From: Theropithecus gelada
Taxonomy: Eukaryota > Chordata > Mammalia > Primates > Cercopithecidae
Direction: 5' to 3'
DNA: 64,000 nt
Assembly (NCBI RefSeq): GCF_003255815.1
Contig: NC_037670.1
Coordinates: 63,628,031-63,692,030, forward strand
Shown: positions 1 to 12,362 of the stretch, piece by piece
Layout of the letters: each line of letters starts with the position of its first letter
How positions within the stretch are numbered: position 1 is the stretch's first letter
Position numbers and translations under genes: made by a program
The notes under the pieces: model-generated
What the model saw: the letters and a program-made list of their open reading frames with translations, nothing else
Told to the model about the DNA's origin: nothing
Database searches by the model: none

Positions 1-69
1 CTTTTGGTGTTTTAGTCATGGAGTCTTTGTCCATGCTTATGTCCTGAATGGTATTGCCTAAGTTTTCTT

Positions 70-356
70 TTTTTTTTTTTTTTTTTTTGAGGCAGAGTCT
101 CGCTGTGTCCCCCAGGCTGGAGTGCAGTGGCCTGATCTCGGCTCACTGCAAGCTCCGCCTCCCGGGTTCACGCCATTCTCCTGCCTCAGCCTCCCGACTA
201 GCTGGGACTACAGGCGCCCGCCACAGCGCCTGGCTAATTTTTTGTATTTTTAGTAGAGACGGGGTTTCACGGTGGTCTCAATCTCCTGACCTTGTGATCC
301 GCCCGCCTCAGCCTCCCAAAGTGCTAGGATTACAGGTGTGAGCCACTGCGCCCGGC
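70..356 (-). mobile_element. AluY-type SINE inserted in L1
   Basis: Antisense Alu dimer starting with a T tract and ending in CGCCCGGC. It is flanked by a perfect 15-bp target-site duplication, tgcctaagttttctt, at 55-69 and 357-371. There is a small internal deletion near 270, where the usual GTTAGCCAGGAT block is missing. The insertion interrupts the L1 ORF2 relic, whose sequence resumes directly after the second repeat. Confidence 0.95.
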
Positions 357-653
357 TGCCTAAGTTTTCTTCTAGGGTTTTTATGGTTTTAGGTCTTACA
401 TTTAAGTCTTTAATCAATCTTGAGTTAATTTTTGTATAAAATGTAAGGAAAGGGTCCAGTTTCAGTTTTCTGCATATGGTTAGCCAGGTTTCCCAACACC
501 ATTTATTAAATAGGGAATCCTTCCCTCATTGTCTGTTTTTGTAAGGTTTGTCAAAGATAAGATGGTTATAGATGTGTGGTGTTATTTCTGAGGCCTCTGT
601 TCTGTTCCATTGGTCTATATATCTGCTTTGTTACCAGTACCTTGCTATTTTGT

Positions 654-1043
654 TCACTGCAGCATTGTAGTATAGTTTGAAGTCAGGTAGCATGATGCCT
701 CCAGCTTTGTTCTTTTTCTTTGGATTGTCTTAGTTATGTGGGCCCTTCTTCGGTTCCATGTGAAATTTAAAGCAGTTTTTTCTAATTCTGTGAAGAAAGT
801 TAATGGTAGCTTGATGGCGATAGCATTGAATCTATAAATAACTTTGGGCAGTATGGCCATTTTCACGATATTGATTCTTCCAATCCATGAGCATGGAATG
901 TTTTTCCATTTGTTTATGTCCTCTCTTGTTTCCTTGAGCAGTGGTTTGTAGTTCTCCTTGAAGAGGTCTTTCCCATCCCTTGTAAATTGTATTCCTAGGT
1001 ATTTTATTTTCTTTGTAGCAGTTGTGAATGGGAGTTCACTCAT
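654..1043 (-). pseudogene. L1 ORF2p fragment (post-RT region)
   Basis: A 129-residue open stretch on the minus strand that matches L1 ORF2p downstream of the reverse-transcriptase palm. It contains the family hallmarks KIKYLGIQFTRD, LFKENYKPLL and NKWKNIPCSWIGR. No catalytic FADD motif is included, because the element is truncated before it. The product is a decayed fragment of a roughly 1,275-residue protein and is not expected to function. It is the only coding remnant of the left-edge L1 copy that stays open for more than 100 codons. Confidence 0.85.
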
Positions 1044-1089
1044 GATTTGACTCTGTTTGTCTATTATTGGTGTATAGGAATCTTGTGAT

Positions 1090-2576
1090 CTGGTAGCTTT
1101 AAACTTCTTCTTTTGTTCTTTACCTTTTAGTCATGCCTGTTACAGATACTTTCACTGTCTTCAGAGCTGCCTGAAGCCCCCCTTGATGGAACACTTAGTC
1201 TTTCTAGGAGATCCCGTAGTCTGTGGTACTTAATTGTATGGCTTCATTAATTATCAGTCTCTTCCACCAGAATGCCAATTCCAAGAAAAAAGGAACGCTG
1301 TTGCTTTAATGTTTGCCATCTATCCATGTACCAAACAGTGACTGGAACTTGAGAAAATAAGGAAAACAAAACAAACAAATCCAAAGTAACAAAACACAAA
1401 AATCAAAAAATATATACAAACAAAAATTTGCTAGGGATATAAATGAAAGTGCCTCAAAAACTGCTTCACTAAATAAATACCAGTCACTTCTCGCAGGTTA
1501 TCACCTAAAGGCAGTAGGTTATTTTCACCTGGACACTGTTTCCTCTGATGGTGCATAGGCTTTTAGGTTCCTCGAGGTACCAGTGTATATTTTCTGCTAA
1601 TATTCAGTGTGGAGACATTTAAAATTATACAATGTTCTGGGAAATTGTGGGGAAAAAAATGCCTCTCTTCTCTCCCACTTCTTTCAGTCCATTCCATGTG
1701 ACCCCAGATCTTTCTACTTTGACCCTGGAGCAACTACTCTGGTCACAATATCTCTTTGGGGGTTTTAGGGAAAGGTCATTTGAATTTTGCTAGCAATCCT
1801 CCACTCAGGGGGTATGCATGTGCTCCTGGCTGGCTGCAGCAGAGAGAAATCTGAATGACAAACACAGAGTTGTATGTCTTGTATTTCCTCTGTTATTGGT
1901 CAAAGTTGTCTCTCTGAGAAGTTTGGGAATGCAAACTGTCACTCTATATTTTAAAGTTGCCTTTTGATCATTCACATACACCTTTTAGTAACCCTTGTTC
2001 TGTCCCCTTTTCTTTTAGCTTCCCCTCCTATGTTCTAAAACATAAGAAACCTGATTCTGGAATGTGATACTCACCTCTCCCCTTCTCATATAGAAAGACA
2101 AACTCCCACACACTTTGGTGTGAGCTGTAAATGTGGGCACCCTCCATCAATACATGCTTCCAAGTTACAAGTTGCCCTTTTCGTTTTGGAGATTAAGAGG
2201 GTATGACTTATTTTGACAGTCACCTAAAACTGTTAACAAAATAATTGTTATTTTCTGAGCCTGAGCTACATTCTACAGTGAAACATTTTGAGCACTATGA
2301 CAAGAACAGAAACAAAATGCCCATTAGAAAAAATATACATAAAGCCAGAACTTTACATTTTTATCCATTTATTTAACTTGTTTATAATTAGATCATATTT
2401 CCTGTGTTTGAAACAACATTTGGGTTCGAATTATGTTGTTCAAAATGTAAAAGATCTGCTTTTATAAACAAAGCTCTTGCCATTTATGAATATAAATATT
2501 ATAGTAAATCTTCAAACTCCCAGCCCACATAGGATGGTTGTACAGGTCAGGCAGAGCACGTGCACGTACAGAAGAG
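1090..2576. other. No gene seen; unassigned AT-rich DNA
   Basis: No exon-like frame, RNA gene or recognisable repeat. An A-rich low-complexity stretch lies at 1350-1440. Confidence 0.5.
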
Positions 2577-2702
2577 CAGTGTTGCTCAAGGTGTGGCTAG
2601 ACCAACCCATCAACATCAGCTGGGCTTGTGGGAAATGCAAATTCTCAGGCTCCTGAGACCCACTGAACCCTACAGATTCATGGGCTGAGGCCGTGAACGA
2701 TG
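2577..2702 (+). mobile_element. MER5A-like hAT (Charlie) DNA-transposon fragment
   Basis: The segment starts CAGTGTTGCTCAAGGTGTGG and contains GGGAAATGCAAATTCTCAGGC. Both resemble the 5' half of the MER5A consensus as I remember it (CAGTGGTTCTCAAAGTGTGG and AGAAATGCAAATTCTC). The far end with the second terminal repeat is not recognisable, so this is a truncated, non-autonomous copy. Confidence 0.7.
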
Positions 2703-2969
2703 ACTGGATTATAGTAATCCAACTCTGATAAATCCTGTTCTTTGTGTTCTCACTCAGCTCACATTTCATCTTGTCCTCAGGAAAAATCATGAGACAAAGT
2801 AAAACACATTGTTCAATATCCTGCTTAAACCCAGTCTCACAAACCCTAGTGCATTTCTCTAATCCACCATTGCCACTCTTGTGGCACCTGTTGCCTATGG
2901 GTCTTGAAGTAAAACAAACCTTCCCTTTGACCCTGGCCCCACTTCCTACTCTAGAGCTGAGAAAATTTT

Positions 2970-3060
2970 TTGACTGAACTTCTGTGTTGTCATCTATAAA
3001 CAGTTAACATCACTTCCTACTGTGCTATTTTCACAAAGTTAATGGAAAGCATGCCAATAT
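2970..3060 (+). mobile_element. MIR-like SINE fragment (weak)
   Basis: Diverged match to the MIR core (acttctgtgttgtcatctat in the place of CTCAGTTTCCTCATCTGTAA, then a short A/C-rich stretch). Only the core is visible. Confidence 0.4.
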
Positions 3061-3675
3061 AGTTCAGATACATACTAATTCATTAACTGGTAGCTATAAG
3101 AGACAAACAGAAAGTTCAGCAACTGTCTCTCTGGGAGGAAGAAAAAACTGATCTGTGGCATTGGTCAATTTCCATGGTACAATTATTCCATCATGCCAAT
3201 TTAATCGTGATTTCATTAACTATTGCATTGAGCAGTGAGGAATGGTAGCAAACCATTATAAAATATTGCAGATACCTCAACAGCTTAGACAATAGTGAAG
3301 GGTATAAAATAATTTGAAAGTGATGACTACTGAGCACACATTACTATTTCTTTAAATTGATTTAGTTGCAAGTTTATATAATTTAATTTCTAATGATGAT
3401 TGTGTTTACAGCTGGATCGCAAAATTTGAAAACTCTAGTAATTAGTTCCTGTGAGATGGCACAAGCCAGCTCCAACATAACACTGGAAATACAATTGGTA
3501 TGTGTCATTAGCATTGAGTACTTTGGTACAGAATAGAGTACATAAGGAAAAAAGGAAGAAAAGGACCTGAGTTCTGGAGATGGAATAATAATTTAATCAC
3601 GGTCAAGGTAAAGACCTTGAACATCTGTATCAGGATGATAGACCTTGTTCTGCACTCCATAGGGAGCCACTGGAG

Positions 3676-3677
<2 letters not shown>
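3061..3677. other. No gene seen; unassigned
   Basis: AT-rich DNA between a weak MIR core and a GT microsatellite. No frame, RNA gene or repeat is recognised. Confidence 0.5.

Positions 3678-3715
<38 letters not shown>
3678..3715 (+). repeat. (GT)19 microsatellite
   Basis: A perfect dinucleotide run of 38 bp. The repeat also creates a spurious open frame reading Cys-Val repeats on the plus strand. Confidence 0.98.
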
Positions 3716-3719
<4 letters not shown>

Positions 3720-4439
3720 CAACAAAGCGACACAGATGCTAATCATGGGATAACATTTATAGTAGATTCTGACAGGGTAATGATGGAGAAAGGGAAATCA
3801 ATTAGGAAACTTCATCTACATTCAGAGAGGAATCTAAGGAGCCCCTGCAGAAGCAGACTAGAAACATGCAGATGCCATGAGAGCCATTTCATTGTGCTCT
3901 GCCAATCAGCCTTCGACATTAAAAAACATTTCCTAGGTAAAATGTGATTCTTGTTTCTCCAAGTGTAAAAACTGGCAGTTATGAAGAATAAAAGACTAAA
4001 GTCAGACTATAAAAACCTATACTTAGTAAAATGAAACTTTTGTGTGGTAGCTTGCTGTTCCTTTTATTTTCGGATTCTATTTATCACATGTCTGTCTAAT
4101 TTGCTTATCTTAGTGCTATTAGCTAGCTAATATTTAAAATGGGATAGTTAATCTTTGTATGCTTAATAACTCAGTTGGGGTAATTTTAATATGGTTTCTA
4201 ACTCCAGAACTGACAAGAAAAGAGCACAGATGTGTAAGTTTGTTAAAAGTCTATTTTATGAATTGATAAAGGTAAGTAGCAGCCCCATTTTTCCATGTGG
4301 TTTAGCAAATGAGTGAATGTTCCCTATCCAAAAGTCAGAATAGATTTACGAATCTTAAGCCTAAGGGTTTGGCTGTAATTAAAATGCAAATTTATTAGCT
4401 CAATATAATACCTGAAAGAAATCTTAAAGATCAGTCTCA
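3716..4439. other. No gene seen; unassigned
   Basis: AT-rich, single-copy-looking DNA. The only longer open frame starts inside the GT repeat and shows no domain. Confidence 0.5.
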
Positions 4440-4535
4440 TTGAGTTATTTTATTTCATAGATGAGAAATCTGAGACTCTGAGTGGTTAAGTGACATTTCA
4501 ACTGGCAACTGGAAATAACACATATCACAGACAGT
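4440..4535 (-). mobile_element. MIR SINE fragment
   Basis: Contains atagatgagaaatctgagac followed by gagtggttaagtgacatttc, a clear though diverged copy of the MIR core in the minus orientation (consensus CAGATGAGGAAACTGAGGC...GAGGTTAAGTAACTTG). Confidence 0.7.
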
Positions 4536-4824
4536 GTGTCATGAATAGGAAACCAGAGAGGTGCTCGTGCGTGACTAGCACAGGACCAGATAGGCAGGGC
4601 TTGCTCGATAAATGCTCATCCATGTTGGGAGGTCAGGTGGCTGCCAGCATCAAGATTCTGGAGAAGACCTGTCCACCAGCACAGGTAACATTGTAGTTGT
4701 TATTAACAGTATTATTGTTTTGAAAATAAATCTTTTTGAAAACACGACTTTGCTGTATTTCTGAACCTAATATAAATTTTATCCAGAGAGGCTGATAGTT
4801 TTGCAAACTAAATAGTTACAAAAA

Positions 4825-4965
4825 TTTTGCAATTCAGTTCAACATTTTGGACTTCAGTTACCTGTAAAATGAGGAAAATAATAACCCTTTTATGGGGGTT
4901 ATCTGATGATTAGATTAGGTCATAAATGTAAATTGCAGATTACTGTGCCTGACATTACTTAAGAA
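4825..4965 (+). mobile_element. MIR SINE fragment
   Basis: Contains acttcagttacctgtaaaat followed by gaggaaaataataaccc and, further on, ATGTAAA and GTGCCTGACAT in consensus order. This covers the 3' half of MIR in plus orientation. Confidence 0.75.
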
Positions 4966-5089
4966 TTGAAGAGGAGGTTGAACAGTTTGGCTTCCTGATT
5001 ATGGCAGAGGCACCTCTCCATGATTAGAATTGCAAACTCCTCAAAGCTCAGAGTTGTCTGGGAACCTAAGAATTACAAAATTCAAATCT

Positions 5090-5170
5090 CCCAATTTTAT
5101 AAATGAAAATAATTTTTTTTCTCAGAGTGACTTAATAATTTGCCCCAGTTAACTTGGTAATGACCAACAT
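5090..5170 (-). mobile_element. MIR SINE fragment, very diverged
   Basis: ATTTTATAAATGAAAATAA followed by CAGAGTGACTTAATAATTTG lines up with the minus-strand MIR core. Old and short. Confidence 0.5.
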
Positions 5171-5644
5171 CCCCACGATGATTAGGAACAGCCTAGGAGG
5201 AGTTCATTCTCAGGAAGTGGTAATTGTGTTTAAGATACTTCACTTGCCGAAATGTATTTGAACAATTGATTATGTGGAGCATCTGCACTTCCCTCACTTT
5301 AATACATATTCACTTTAATATCAGACTGAGAAACTTCTGGAATTACTGGCTGATCTGATTTTTGTGCTATAAAACAAAAACATTCACATTCACATTTTGT
5401 TATCATTTATTGTGGAGATTTAACAATTTTCCACAGCTTCATTGCCCCTTTTACTCCTTAAACTTAAGCCTGTGCTACTTCACTTTGTCCAACTCTGCCT
5501 CTAGTAATTTGTAGTATGCTTGACATCAATCCTGATAATCTCTTATTTTTTTTTTTTTTACTCTTGGGGTATAGATTTAATTGTTCCCTTTATGCTTTGA
5601 GCCAAAGATGGAAAATATTACACATTTGGAAAATTAATTTAATT
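5171..5644. other. No gene seen; unassigned
   Basis: AT-rich DNA with a T13 run near 5550. Nothing recognised. Confidence 0.5.
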
Positions 5645-5790
5645 CCATAAATCTTATTGAGAGTCTTTAAATGCCAGGCACTAATGCTGATGCTGGAGAT
5701 AATTCGATAAGTGTGAAATGCTCTTGTTGTAAAGAATATCACATTCCATCAGGGAAAAGCAGAAAGCAAACTAACCACCACACCAGTTCA
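5645..5790 (+). mobile_element. L2 LINE 3'-end relic
   Basis: The order of short blocks (TTATTGAGAGTC, ATGCCAGGCACTAATGCTG, GGAGATAATTCGATAAGTG) follows the L2/MIR3 3' tail (ATTGAGCACCTACTATGTGCCAGGCACTGTGCTAGG). The following DNA may be more L2 but is too decayed to call. Confidence 0.5.
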
Positions 5791-7355
5791 ACAGTTTCTA
5801 TGAAGGCACACAAAATACACAGAAAACACAAAATGCCTAAAGCAAACTGTGGACTTCGTAGAGTCCATGAGGTGTGAAATAAATTCTCAAGGGCCACTGA
5901 GACAAGTCAAGCAGTAAAAGAGGAAAGAATTATCAAGAGAGGGTACGGGCGTAACGTGGAAACAGGAGACAGTCTATAAGTTGAATAACTGACCATGTGT
6001 ATTAAGGGAGAGGAACAAGAGGGATTCTGAAGAAACAAGGGTTTTGTATGACGAAAGTCTTCTTTGTTTGGTCTTATTTTCCTTGGTCATGATTAGCTAA
6101 GTTTGGCTTAATCTGAAAGTTATAGAAAGCTATGTAGCATTTTTAACAGGAAAGTGGCATGATTCCATACAGCAGCACTACAGAATTCGTTCAGATCTCA
6201 GTGGGAGAATCTAGAAACTGGAAGACCAATTATGGATCTATGTTGATAGCTCCAAAAAGAAGTGGCAAAGGTTTCTCTCATAGGGAAACATCAAAGAAGT
6301 CAATCAATAAATAACCATGTCTGATTCTGAGTTAAAAGGTAACATTAACCAAAATATCTTATTTTCATAAAACTATCATGTATCAGGGGAATAGAGATAT
6401 TGTAATTTTTATGATTTCTAATATTTCTTTCCCACTGTTAGGAGTCTAGTGGAAAATTCACTTTCCCAGGGCATAACAGCCTCTCTAGGAAGATGAGTCT
6501 ACTTGATGTGAGACACTAAATTTTCAGCCAACCATGATGTCTATGAGAGACAAGCAAGGTACAGTTCAAAGAGGACAAAGAGAAAAGTTCACCAAGATAA
6601 ACCTCTTCCTGTCAGAGAACAGGCTCAGATTTCATTCAAAAAAACAAATCTTTGATAGCCATAAATCACAACCTTCCTACAACTGTTTTGTCATTTTCAA
6701 ATTATACTTAATGCCAAATGCTGTATCTAGTTTTGACATTTCTGGTAAGAAGCCAGAGAGACTGTGTAGGTAGCTTGCAAACAGTAAATGCTAACCATAC
6801 GGTAAGTAATATGCAAATAGCTAAAAGTGGTTGGTACTGATAGGCAGTCTAAGATCTTTGCCTTCCTAAGGAAAGACACTGGTTAATTCCTAGTTTCTTC
6901 CTTACACCAAATTTGCTGATATTTTCTTCTGTATAACCCCCAGGGTTCACACTCTTTGCTAGTCTTTCTTCTTTTCACCTGCTGATTTTGTTCTCAGATA
7001 GTGATGCATGTGAAAAACAACTTGATAGCATTTCTTCCCCAGGGAGAGTCTGGTACAGAAGCAAACAGAAATTTCCTTTTCAACTCTTAATTTTTATTTG
7101 AAAAATGGCAAAGGAAATTTTTTAAATATATAGTAACAGATAAACTTTCTCAGCCAAGATATGATAAGCCCTGCTGTCATCTTGTTTTTGTCTGGGTCCT
7201 GTCCTGGCAAGAATTGCAGAAAAACTCTAACACAAAGTATGCTGTGTGCTCTGTTTATTTTTGTAGATGGAACTGAGAGTCAGGAGAAAATATACAAGTC
7301 AGCTCGATGAGAGCACTGAGCCTCTAGGTAAACTGTTTAGTCACAGCAGGCCCAT
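5791..7355. other. No gene seen; unassigned
   Basis: About 1.5 kb without a supported feature. Short frames of up to 79 codons at 6534-6773 lack splice context or family motifs and are not called. Confidence 0.5.
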
Positions 7356-7405
7356 TGTGTGTGTGTGTGTGTGTTTGTGTGTGTGAGATAGAGAGAGAAA
7401 GAGAT
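7356..7405 (+). repeat. (GT)n/(GA)n compound microsatellite
   Basis: Mostly GT from 7356 to 7385, with one T interruption, followed by a GA-rich stretch. Confidence 0.9.
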
Positions 7406-7999
7406 ACACGGAACCCATTTATTAGAAGAGAAGCATATAGGTATGGAATCAACAACTCAAACACTCAGGCTGCATTTGCAAATGAGTTTGTCTCCCAAAG
7501 GGTAAACCCAGGTATAAATTCAGTCTCCCAGAACATGATGGCACAATGGGGAAGTGGCTACAAATGCTGCAGAATTGAAGCCACTTGGGCAAAAAGGCTA
7601 ACTGTGGCTTTTGGTGACCGGATGTTATGGAAACAAAATTTAAGGCCAGGCAGAAGCCCTGTAGTGGAGCTTTGTCCTCCAGCGGACCTCCTTCCTGCCT
7701 CTACATGAGGTGAGAGGGATGGAGAGTGCAAAGCAAGGGCCGACGACTTTAGCTTGGGAAATTTAGGTACCTGTAAAATGAGGTCAGACACGGTGATCTC
7801 CTAGCCTTCTTCCATATTATATGCTTTTAACAAAGACATTTATTTCTTCAAAAAATTCTCCTATGCATTCTTCAAGGATAATACTACTCTGAAATTTTAT
7901 GTTTGCTTGTTGTGTTTGTTTTATAAATGGGTCAAAGGAGTGAGGCTAGTTCAGGTTCCGTAAAAGACTCCTGTAGCAGTACACACACTAGGAAGAAAT
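7406..7999. other. No gene seen; unassigned
   Basis: Two overlapping frames on opposite strands (7355-7708 plus, 7558-7791 minus) have no motif and are judged chance frames. Confidence 0.5.
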
Positions 8000-8240
8000 A
8001 GTGCAGAGTGGTACAGGGTCTAAATTAAGGATTCTGCTGCTTAAATGGGTAGCTTTGGGAAAGTTATTGAACCTCCTTCTGCCTTGGTCTCTTCCTTTGT
8101 AAAACAGGCTTAACAATAATGCTGAGGTTTGATGTGAGGATTAAAGGAGGTATTGCTCTACGTGAAGCACTTAGAAGAGGACAGTAAGGATTCAAAAATG
8201 TGAACTATTAGTGGTGTTGTTATTGTCATTGCTATCACTA
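8000..8240 (+). mobile_element. MIR SINE, near full length
   Basis: All parts appear in order: GGTACAGGG...GGATTCTGCTG (5' region), GGGAAAGTTATTGAACC, CTTCCTTTGTAAAACAGGC (core), TGATGTGAGGATTAAAGGAG and GTGAAGCACTTAGAA (3' end). One of the best preserved MIRs in the window. Confidence 0.85.
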
Positions 8241-10199
8241 ACGTTGAGTAGAAGGTGAGTCCTGATCTGTCTTTGAGAAAATCAATCATGTTAGCCCCTC
8301 AAAAAGAATTTTAAAACCCTCCTCTTAACCAAACTCAGCAATGGGACCAGTATTCACTTTTCCTCTGCAGTATCCTGACTGGAGTTCCTGCACCCCAAAT
8401 TTCTTACAGCTGGTCCCACTCTCTTACACACTCATCAACATCTGTCTCCATGAACTGGCTTCTGTAACTACCAACAATCATCGGGTTTAACCCTGACATG
8501 CTTATGGCGATTATTTTAAAAAAGAAAATTTAGTTGAATATTACTTTATTGAAGGAAATAAGTATACAAAATTTAAAGAAAGTATTACTGCTTTGTGAAG
8601 TAAATTGAATTGCATTCACTTTCACAAGCTGTTCATTTCTTGTGTGGACAATAATTGCTTCCTTCTGCTCAACTTGGTGACCCATGATTCAGCATAACCA
8701 AACAAGACACTCCCTTGTTTAAAATATTTCAGTGGCTTTTCATCAATCTTAACAACAACAAAAACAAAACTTATTTTCATGTCCCCCATGTCTGGCCTAT
8801 GCCCAAGAGTACAATGAAAATATATTTCATGTATAAGGAATGAACAATTAGCCAGGATTTCCAGCATAACTCCACAGAAGAGATGAGGCTGAGTTGGTCT
8901 CGTTGGTTCATTCAGATTTTGAGAGGGTCGATAACAGCAGTCATGGAGTCTCAGTACCTGAAAAGTCTTCCTTTGTTCAGTGGATGATCAGGAGACTACT
9001 CTACCTGAATTGGAGATGTATGTTATGAAGTTCATGCTAGAGAGTAATAAATGCTTTTACTTTTTGAAGTTGGTCTCAACTATTGAGTTTGGGCTTTTTT
9101 TTCTTTTTAAACAAAATAAATGTGTTTGACTATGAGAGTGAGGTGTATATTGGTGAAGATTAATCAGGGAACAGAAGAAAGAATAGATTAAGGAGATAGC
9201 TAATGGAAAGAGAGATATTTTAGGAGGTTACTTAAAACATCCCAGGAGGTGGAGAATAACACAGATAAATCATTTGGATTGAAAAGTCCTAGTTTTAAGT
9301 TGTGAGCATATAATTTGCCAAATAATTTAATTAACCATATAAAGGAAACACTTTTCTCCCCAGCTTGTGAAAGTGCTTTGGAAACTGGTGATAGTGAACA
9401 TGTTTTATAAATTGTCAAAAAGTATTTAGTAGACTCCAAGCTTTTTGCCTGGATTTTCCAGTATTTCTTTAAAGGATTAAGCCCCTGTCATTTACCTTCT
9501 CACATTTGCCTATTATGTACCTTCATAATATGCACTTAATAGTTGTTTCTGCTGATATTTGGAGTAAATATCCTTACTATTTAGATGACAAACCTGTTTT
9601 TCACTTTTTGGTCACATAATTATTATGATGCTAAGTTATGATGATTTCTTGCACATAGAGTATATATTAAAAATCTCAAGTATTTGAAAATCTCATCATA
9701 AAATGCATAACCTGCTTAGGGCTTAATAAAATTAATCCATCATGTTCCTATAGCCTATGTCCTAGTGTTATCAAGTTATCTGTAAAAGCAATTCCCTTAC
9801 AGATATTACTGAGAGACTTGACCTTGAATTCCCTAAGAGAAGACAGGGCTATGCTTGGATGTTATTGTCTGAAGCTAATGTATTCATTAAATTAAGCTGG
9901 GGCCATTCTGTCAGCTCTCCTTTTTCCTGGACTTCCCCATCCTCTTTATTCACAGTCGCATTCTGGACTCCATGTTAGCTCGTGATCATTCAAGTTCTCA
10001 TCTTTGGTGCATGAATCTGAGTCTACTTTAATCTCCTAGCTCTCTTAACTTTCTCCCACCTAATACCTCACCAGCATTATATTATTTCTCTCATCAAAAT
10101 CACTCCAAAACCTTTTTTTGCATTTATGTCACCATCAGTTTTGTAGATGTTTATAATTTATTGAAGAGAATAATGATTCACCTTAGAATATATCATCAC
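8241..10199. other. No gene seen; unassigned AT-rich DNA
   Basis: About 2 kb without a supported feature. Segments at 8690-8800 and 10010-10110 faintly recall old L2-type LINE 3' sequence (TTTAAAATATTTCAGTGGCTT), too weak for separate calls. Confidence 0.45.
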
Positions 10200-10345
10200 T
10201 GCCTTCAAGTGCTGATAAAAACTCTGACATTTGATCCTCACAACAACCTTGAGGAGAATATATGAGAATTATCCCTATTTCACAGAGAAGGGAAAATGAA
10301 ATTGAAGGTCAAAAAGTTAAAAAAATTGCTGGTAGTTCAGACATT
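10200..10345 (-). mobile_element. MIR SINE fragment
   Basis: TTTGATCCTCACAACAACC, ATTATCCCTATTTCACAG and an AAGGTCAAAAAGTTAA stretch follow the MIR consensus in minus orientation. Confidence 0.8.
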
Positions 10346-10984
10346 CTAACTTCAGAAGGGGTGTTCACAGACCACTAGAGAAAATAAACTTACATGCTCT
10401 GCTTTTGTTGTTTCATTTTTCAACTCAATTTGTATTTTAATATAATAGATATAATTAATTTTTAATTAGAGAATGCATATGTCAGGGTCAATGCAATATT
10501 ACGTCTAAGTAGATCTCCTGTTTCAGAATCACACAGACTTGCAAGTGTTGCAGACTGTAGACATCACCTAGCCCGATCTTCTGACTGCTGTGGGAATGCT
10601 GTCTACAAAGAGTGTAGAGTGTATTCCTCCTGCTTCTGGTTGGACATTGAAGGAAATAATGTACACAGTGGTCCATTTCCAGGACAAAGTGCCTCGAATT
10701 GGCTTAGATCAGCCAACTACAGAGGAAACAGAATATACGAGGCCCCTGCTTGGACAGCCGATGCTTGATTGTCAGCCTCTCTCTTCCAGCCCCCTCTTAG
10801 TTGCCTTCACCTGAACCAAAGAAGTTTAGTCAAAGATAAAAGTTTACTAGCCTGAAAAATAGCTTACTTTTTCTGTTCTTATCAGCCTGCCCAGTTACTT
10901 AGGTCATAAGTCAAATACTTAAAGAACTCTTGAAATAACTACAATTGCAATGTGTTGTGGGCTGCAAAAAAAAAAGAAAAAAAA
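10346..10984. other. No gene seen; unassigned
   Basis: Contains overlapping short frames at 10488-10676 (minus) and 10590-10814 (plus), with no family features. An A-rich run starts near 10965. Confidence 0.45.
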
Positions 10985-11258
10985 AAAAAGAACAAGACAA
11001 CCCTAAAAAAACACCTAAAGCCTCTATCCAACAATCAGTAGGTAACGTCCAGAAAGATTGCAACCCCATAGTACTGAGTCTATAAGGAACCAGGGAAGGG
11101 ACCTGCGCATTAGGGGATAAATTGCTTGCTGAAACTGTGCTGCGTGTGCCTGCCTATCAGACACTTGATCTTGCAAGACCATCATTTAGAGTCTCACTTG
11201 CACCATTCTCCAGGTCTCTAAGTCCATTCTTTGGGTTTGGACAAGTTTGTTTCTCACA
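10985..11258 (+). mobile_element. ERV1-like LTR, 3' part (R/U5)
   Basis: A TATA-like CTATAAGG at about 11080, a run of short blocks typical of ERV1 LTR R/U5 (CTTGATCTTGCAAGACC, CACCATTCTCCAGGTCTC, CCATTCTTTGGGTTTGG) and a terminal TCTCACA at 11258 suggest the downstream part of a gammaretrovirus-like LTR in plus orientation. I think of MER65-type LTRs but cannot confirm the subfamily. No 5' TG end was placed and no internal retroviral sequence follows. Confidence 0.5.
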
Positions 11259-12362
11259 GGCACCACTAGTTGAGGAGCACCCTTTATCTGCATACAGTGT
11301 GACTCATCCAATATTAAACAACTGTTTCTTTGTGCATCTTTTCTCAGATGTGACAAAGAAAACATACACTTTTTTTTCCCCCTTCAGTATTTGGAAGTCA
11401 TCACTGTCTTTAATGTAGAAGTGATTTCTTAATCACTTCTTGGTCAGATGACCCACCGTAATCAGTCGGTTCATTCAGCATTCAAAGAGAATGGAGTGTG
11501 TACATCCTGAGGTCGACTGGAGATGTGATCGCCAGTGAACCTCTTGAGTTTGTCAGGCAACCCTATGAAAAGGCTTTGTCAAGGAAAGGAATTATTTTGT
11601 GGCTGAAAGACACTTTCACTTACTGAATTAAGATTATTATTACAATATTGTATGGTTTCTCAATAACTTATGGTTAAAAACTGCATTATTTAAGTGCATC
11701 TTGGATGGGCATCTTAGTGGTGGATTTCTCACCCACAGTTTTCATTTTGAAAATCATACAGAACTCAAAAGCCCTCACTGAGAAAAGGCAGTGACCTTGT
11801 CAGGAAGTTAGCTTCTATGAAAAGTACTGTTATTACACTGTTACAGATAACAGAGGCCTGGAGATATGAGCCAGCTCTCTCCCACACTAATACAGAGTTA
11901 AATTCAGTCATGCTATTCAGAGCATATCGCGTGATCATCTTCCTCTTATGCAACAAAACCCATGATCCCTGTTATTACCTGCTGTCTCATAGCACACATG
12001 GTAGTGTTATTGCACATCATATACCACATCATACATGAATCAGTACACACATACACTTGAGGCAATATCAAGAAAACTATTCTAAATTGTTCTGCAAGAT
12101 GACTCAATTTAACATTAAAGATACATAATAATCAAAACCATAACCATCCAAATAAAGACTAATACAACTGACCACCTGACTTTCTGGCTCTTTATCACCT
12201 CAGAATCAAAGTGAGGGAGAGTACACATTTACCATTGCCTCAACCTGTATCTGGCTCCTGGAATAGCTTCCATGTAACTTTCTCAGTTAAGCAAGTGGAT
12301 GCAACCCACTATCTTTTTTCCTAATACAGACAAAAAATTATTTGTACAATTGTATATCACAA
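11259..12362. other. No gene seen; unassigned
   Basis: Single-copy-looking DNA. No exon, RNA gene or recognisable repeat. Confidence 0.5.

Larger units (their letters stand above)
1..1089 (-). mobile_element. L1 (primate L1PA/L1PB-like), 5'-truncated, 3' end outside the window
   Basis: Antisense L1 ORF2 sequence, collinear with the younger L1 at 60280-61070 of this window (same order of segments, few gaps). It runs in from the left edge and stops near 1089, where similarity to the other copy is lost, so the element is 5'-truncated in the RT/thumb part of ORF2. An AluY sits inside it at 70-356. The 3' UTR, tail and target-site duplication lie outside the window and cannot be checked. The copy is more diverged than the L1s at 36730 and 59264. 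Confidence 0.9.

Noticed and set aside
1134..1330. Possible unique exon near the left L1
   Set aside because: No frame above 60 codons with plausible splice sites. Composition like flanking DNA.
3678..3947. 89-codon frame starting with Cys-Val repeats
   Set aside because: Translation of the GT microsatellite and following DNA.
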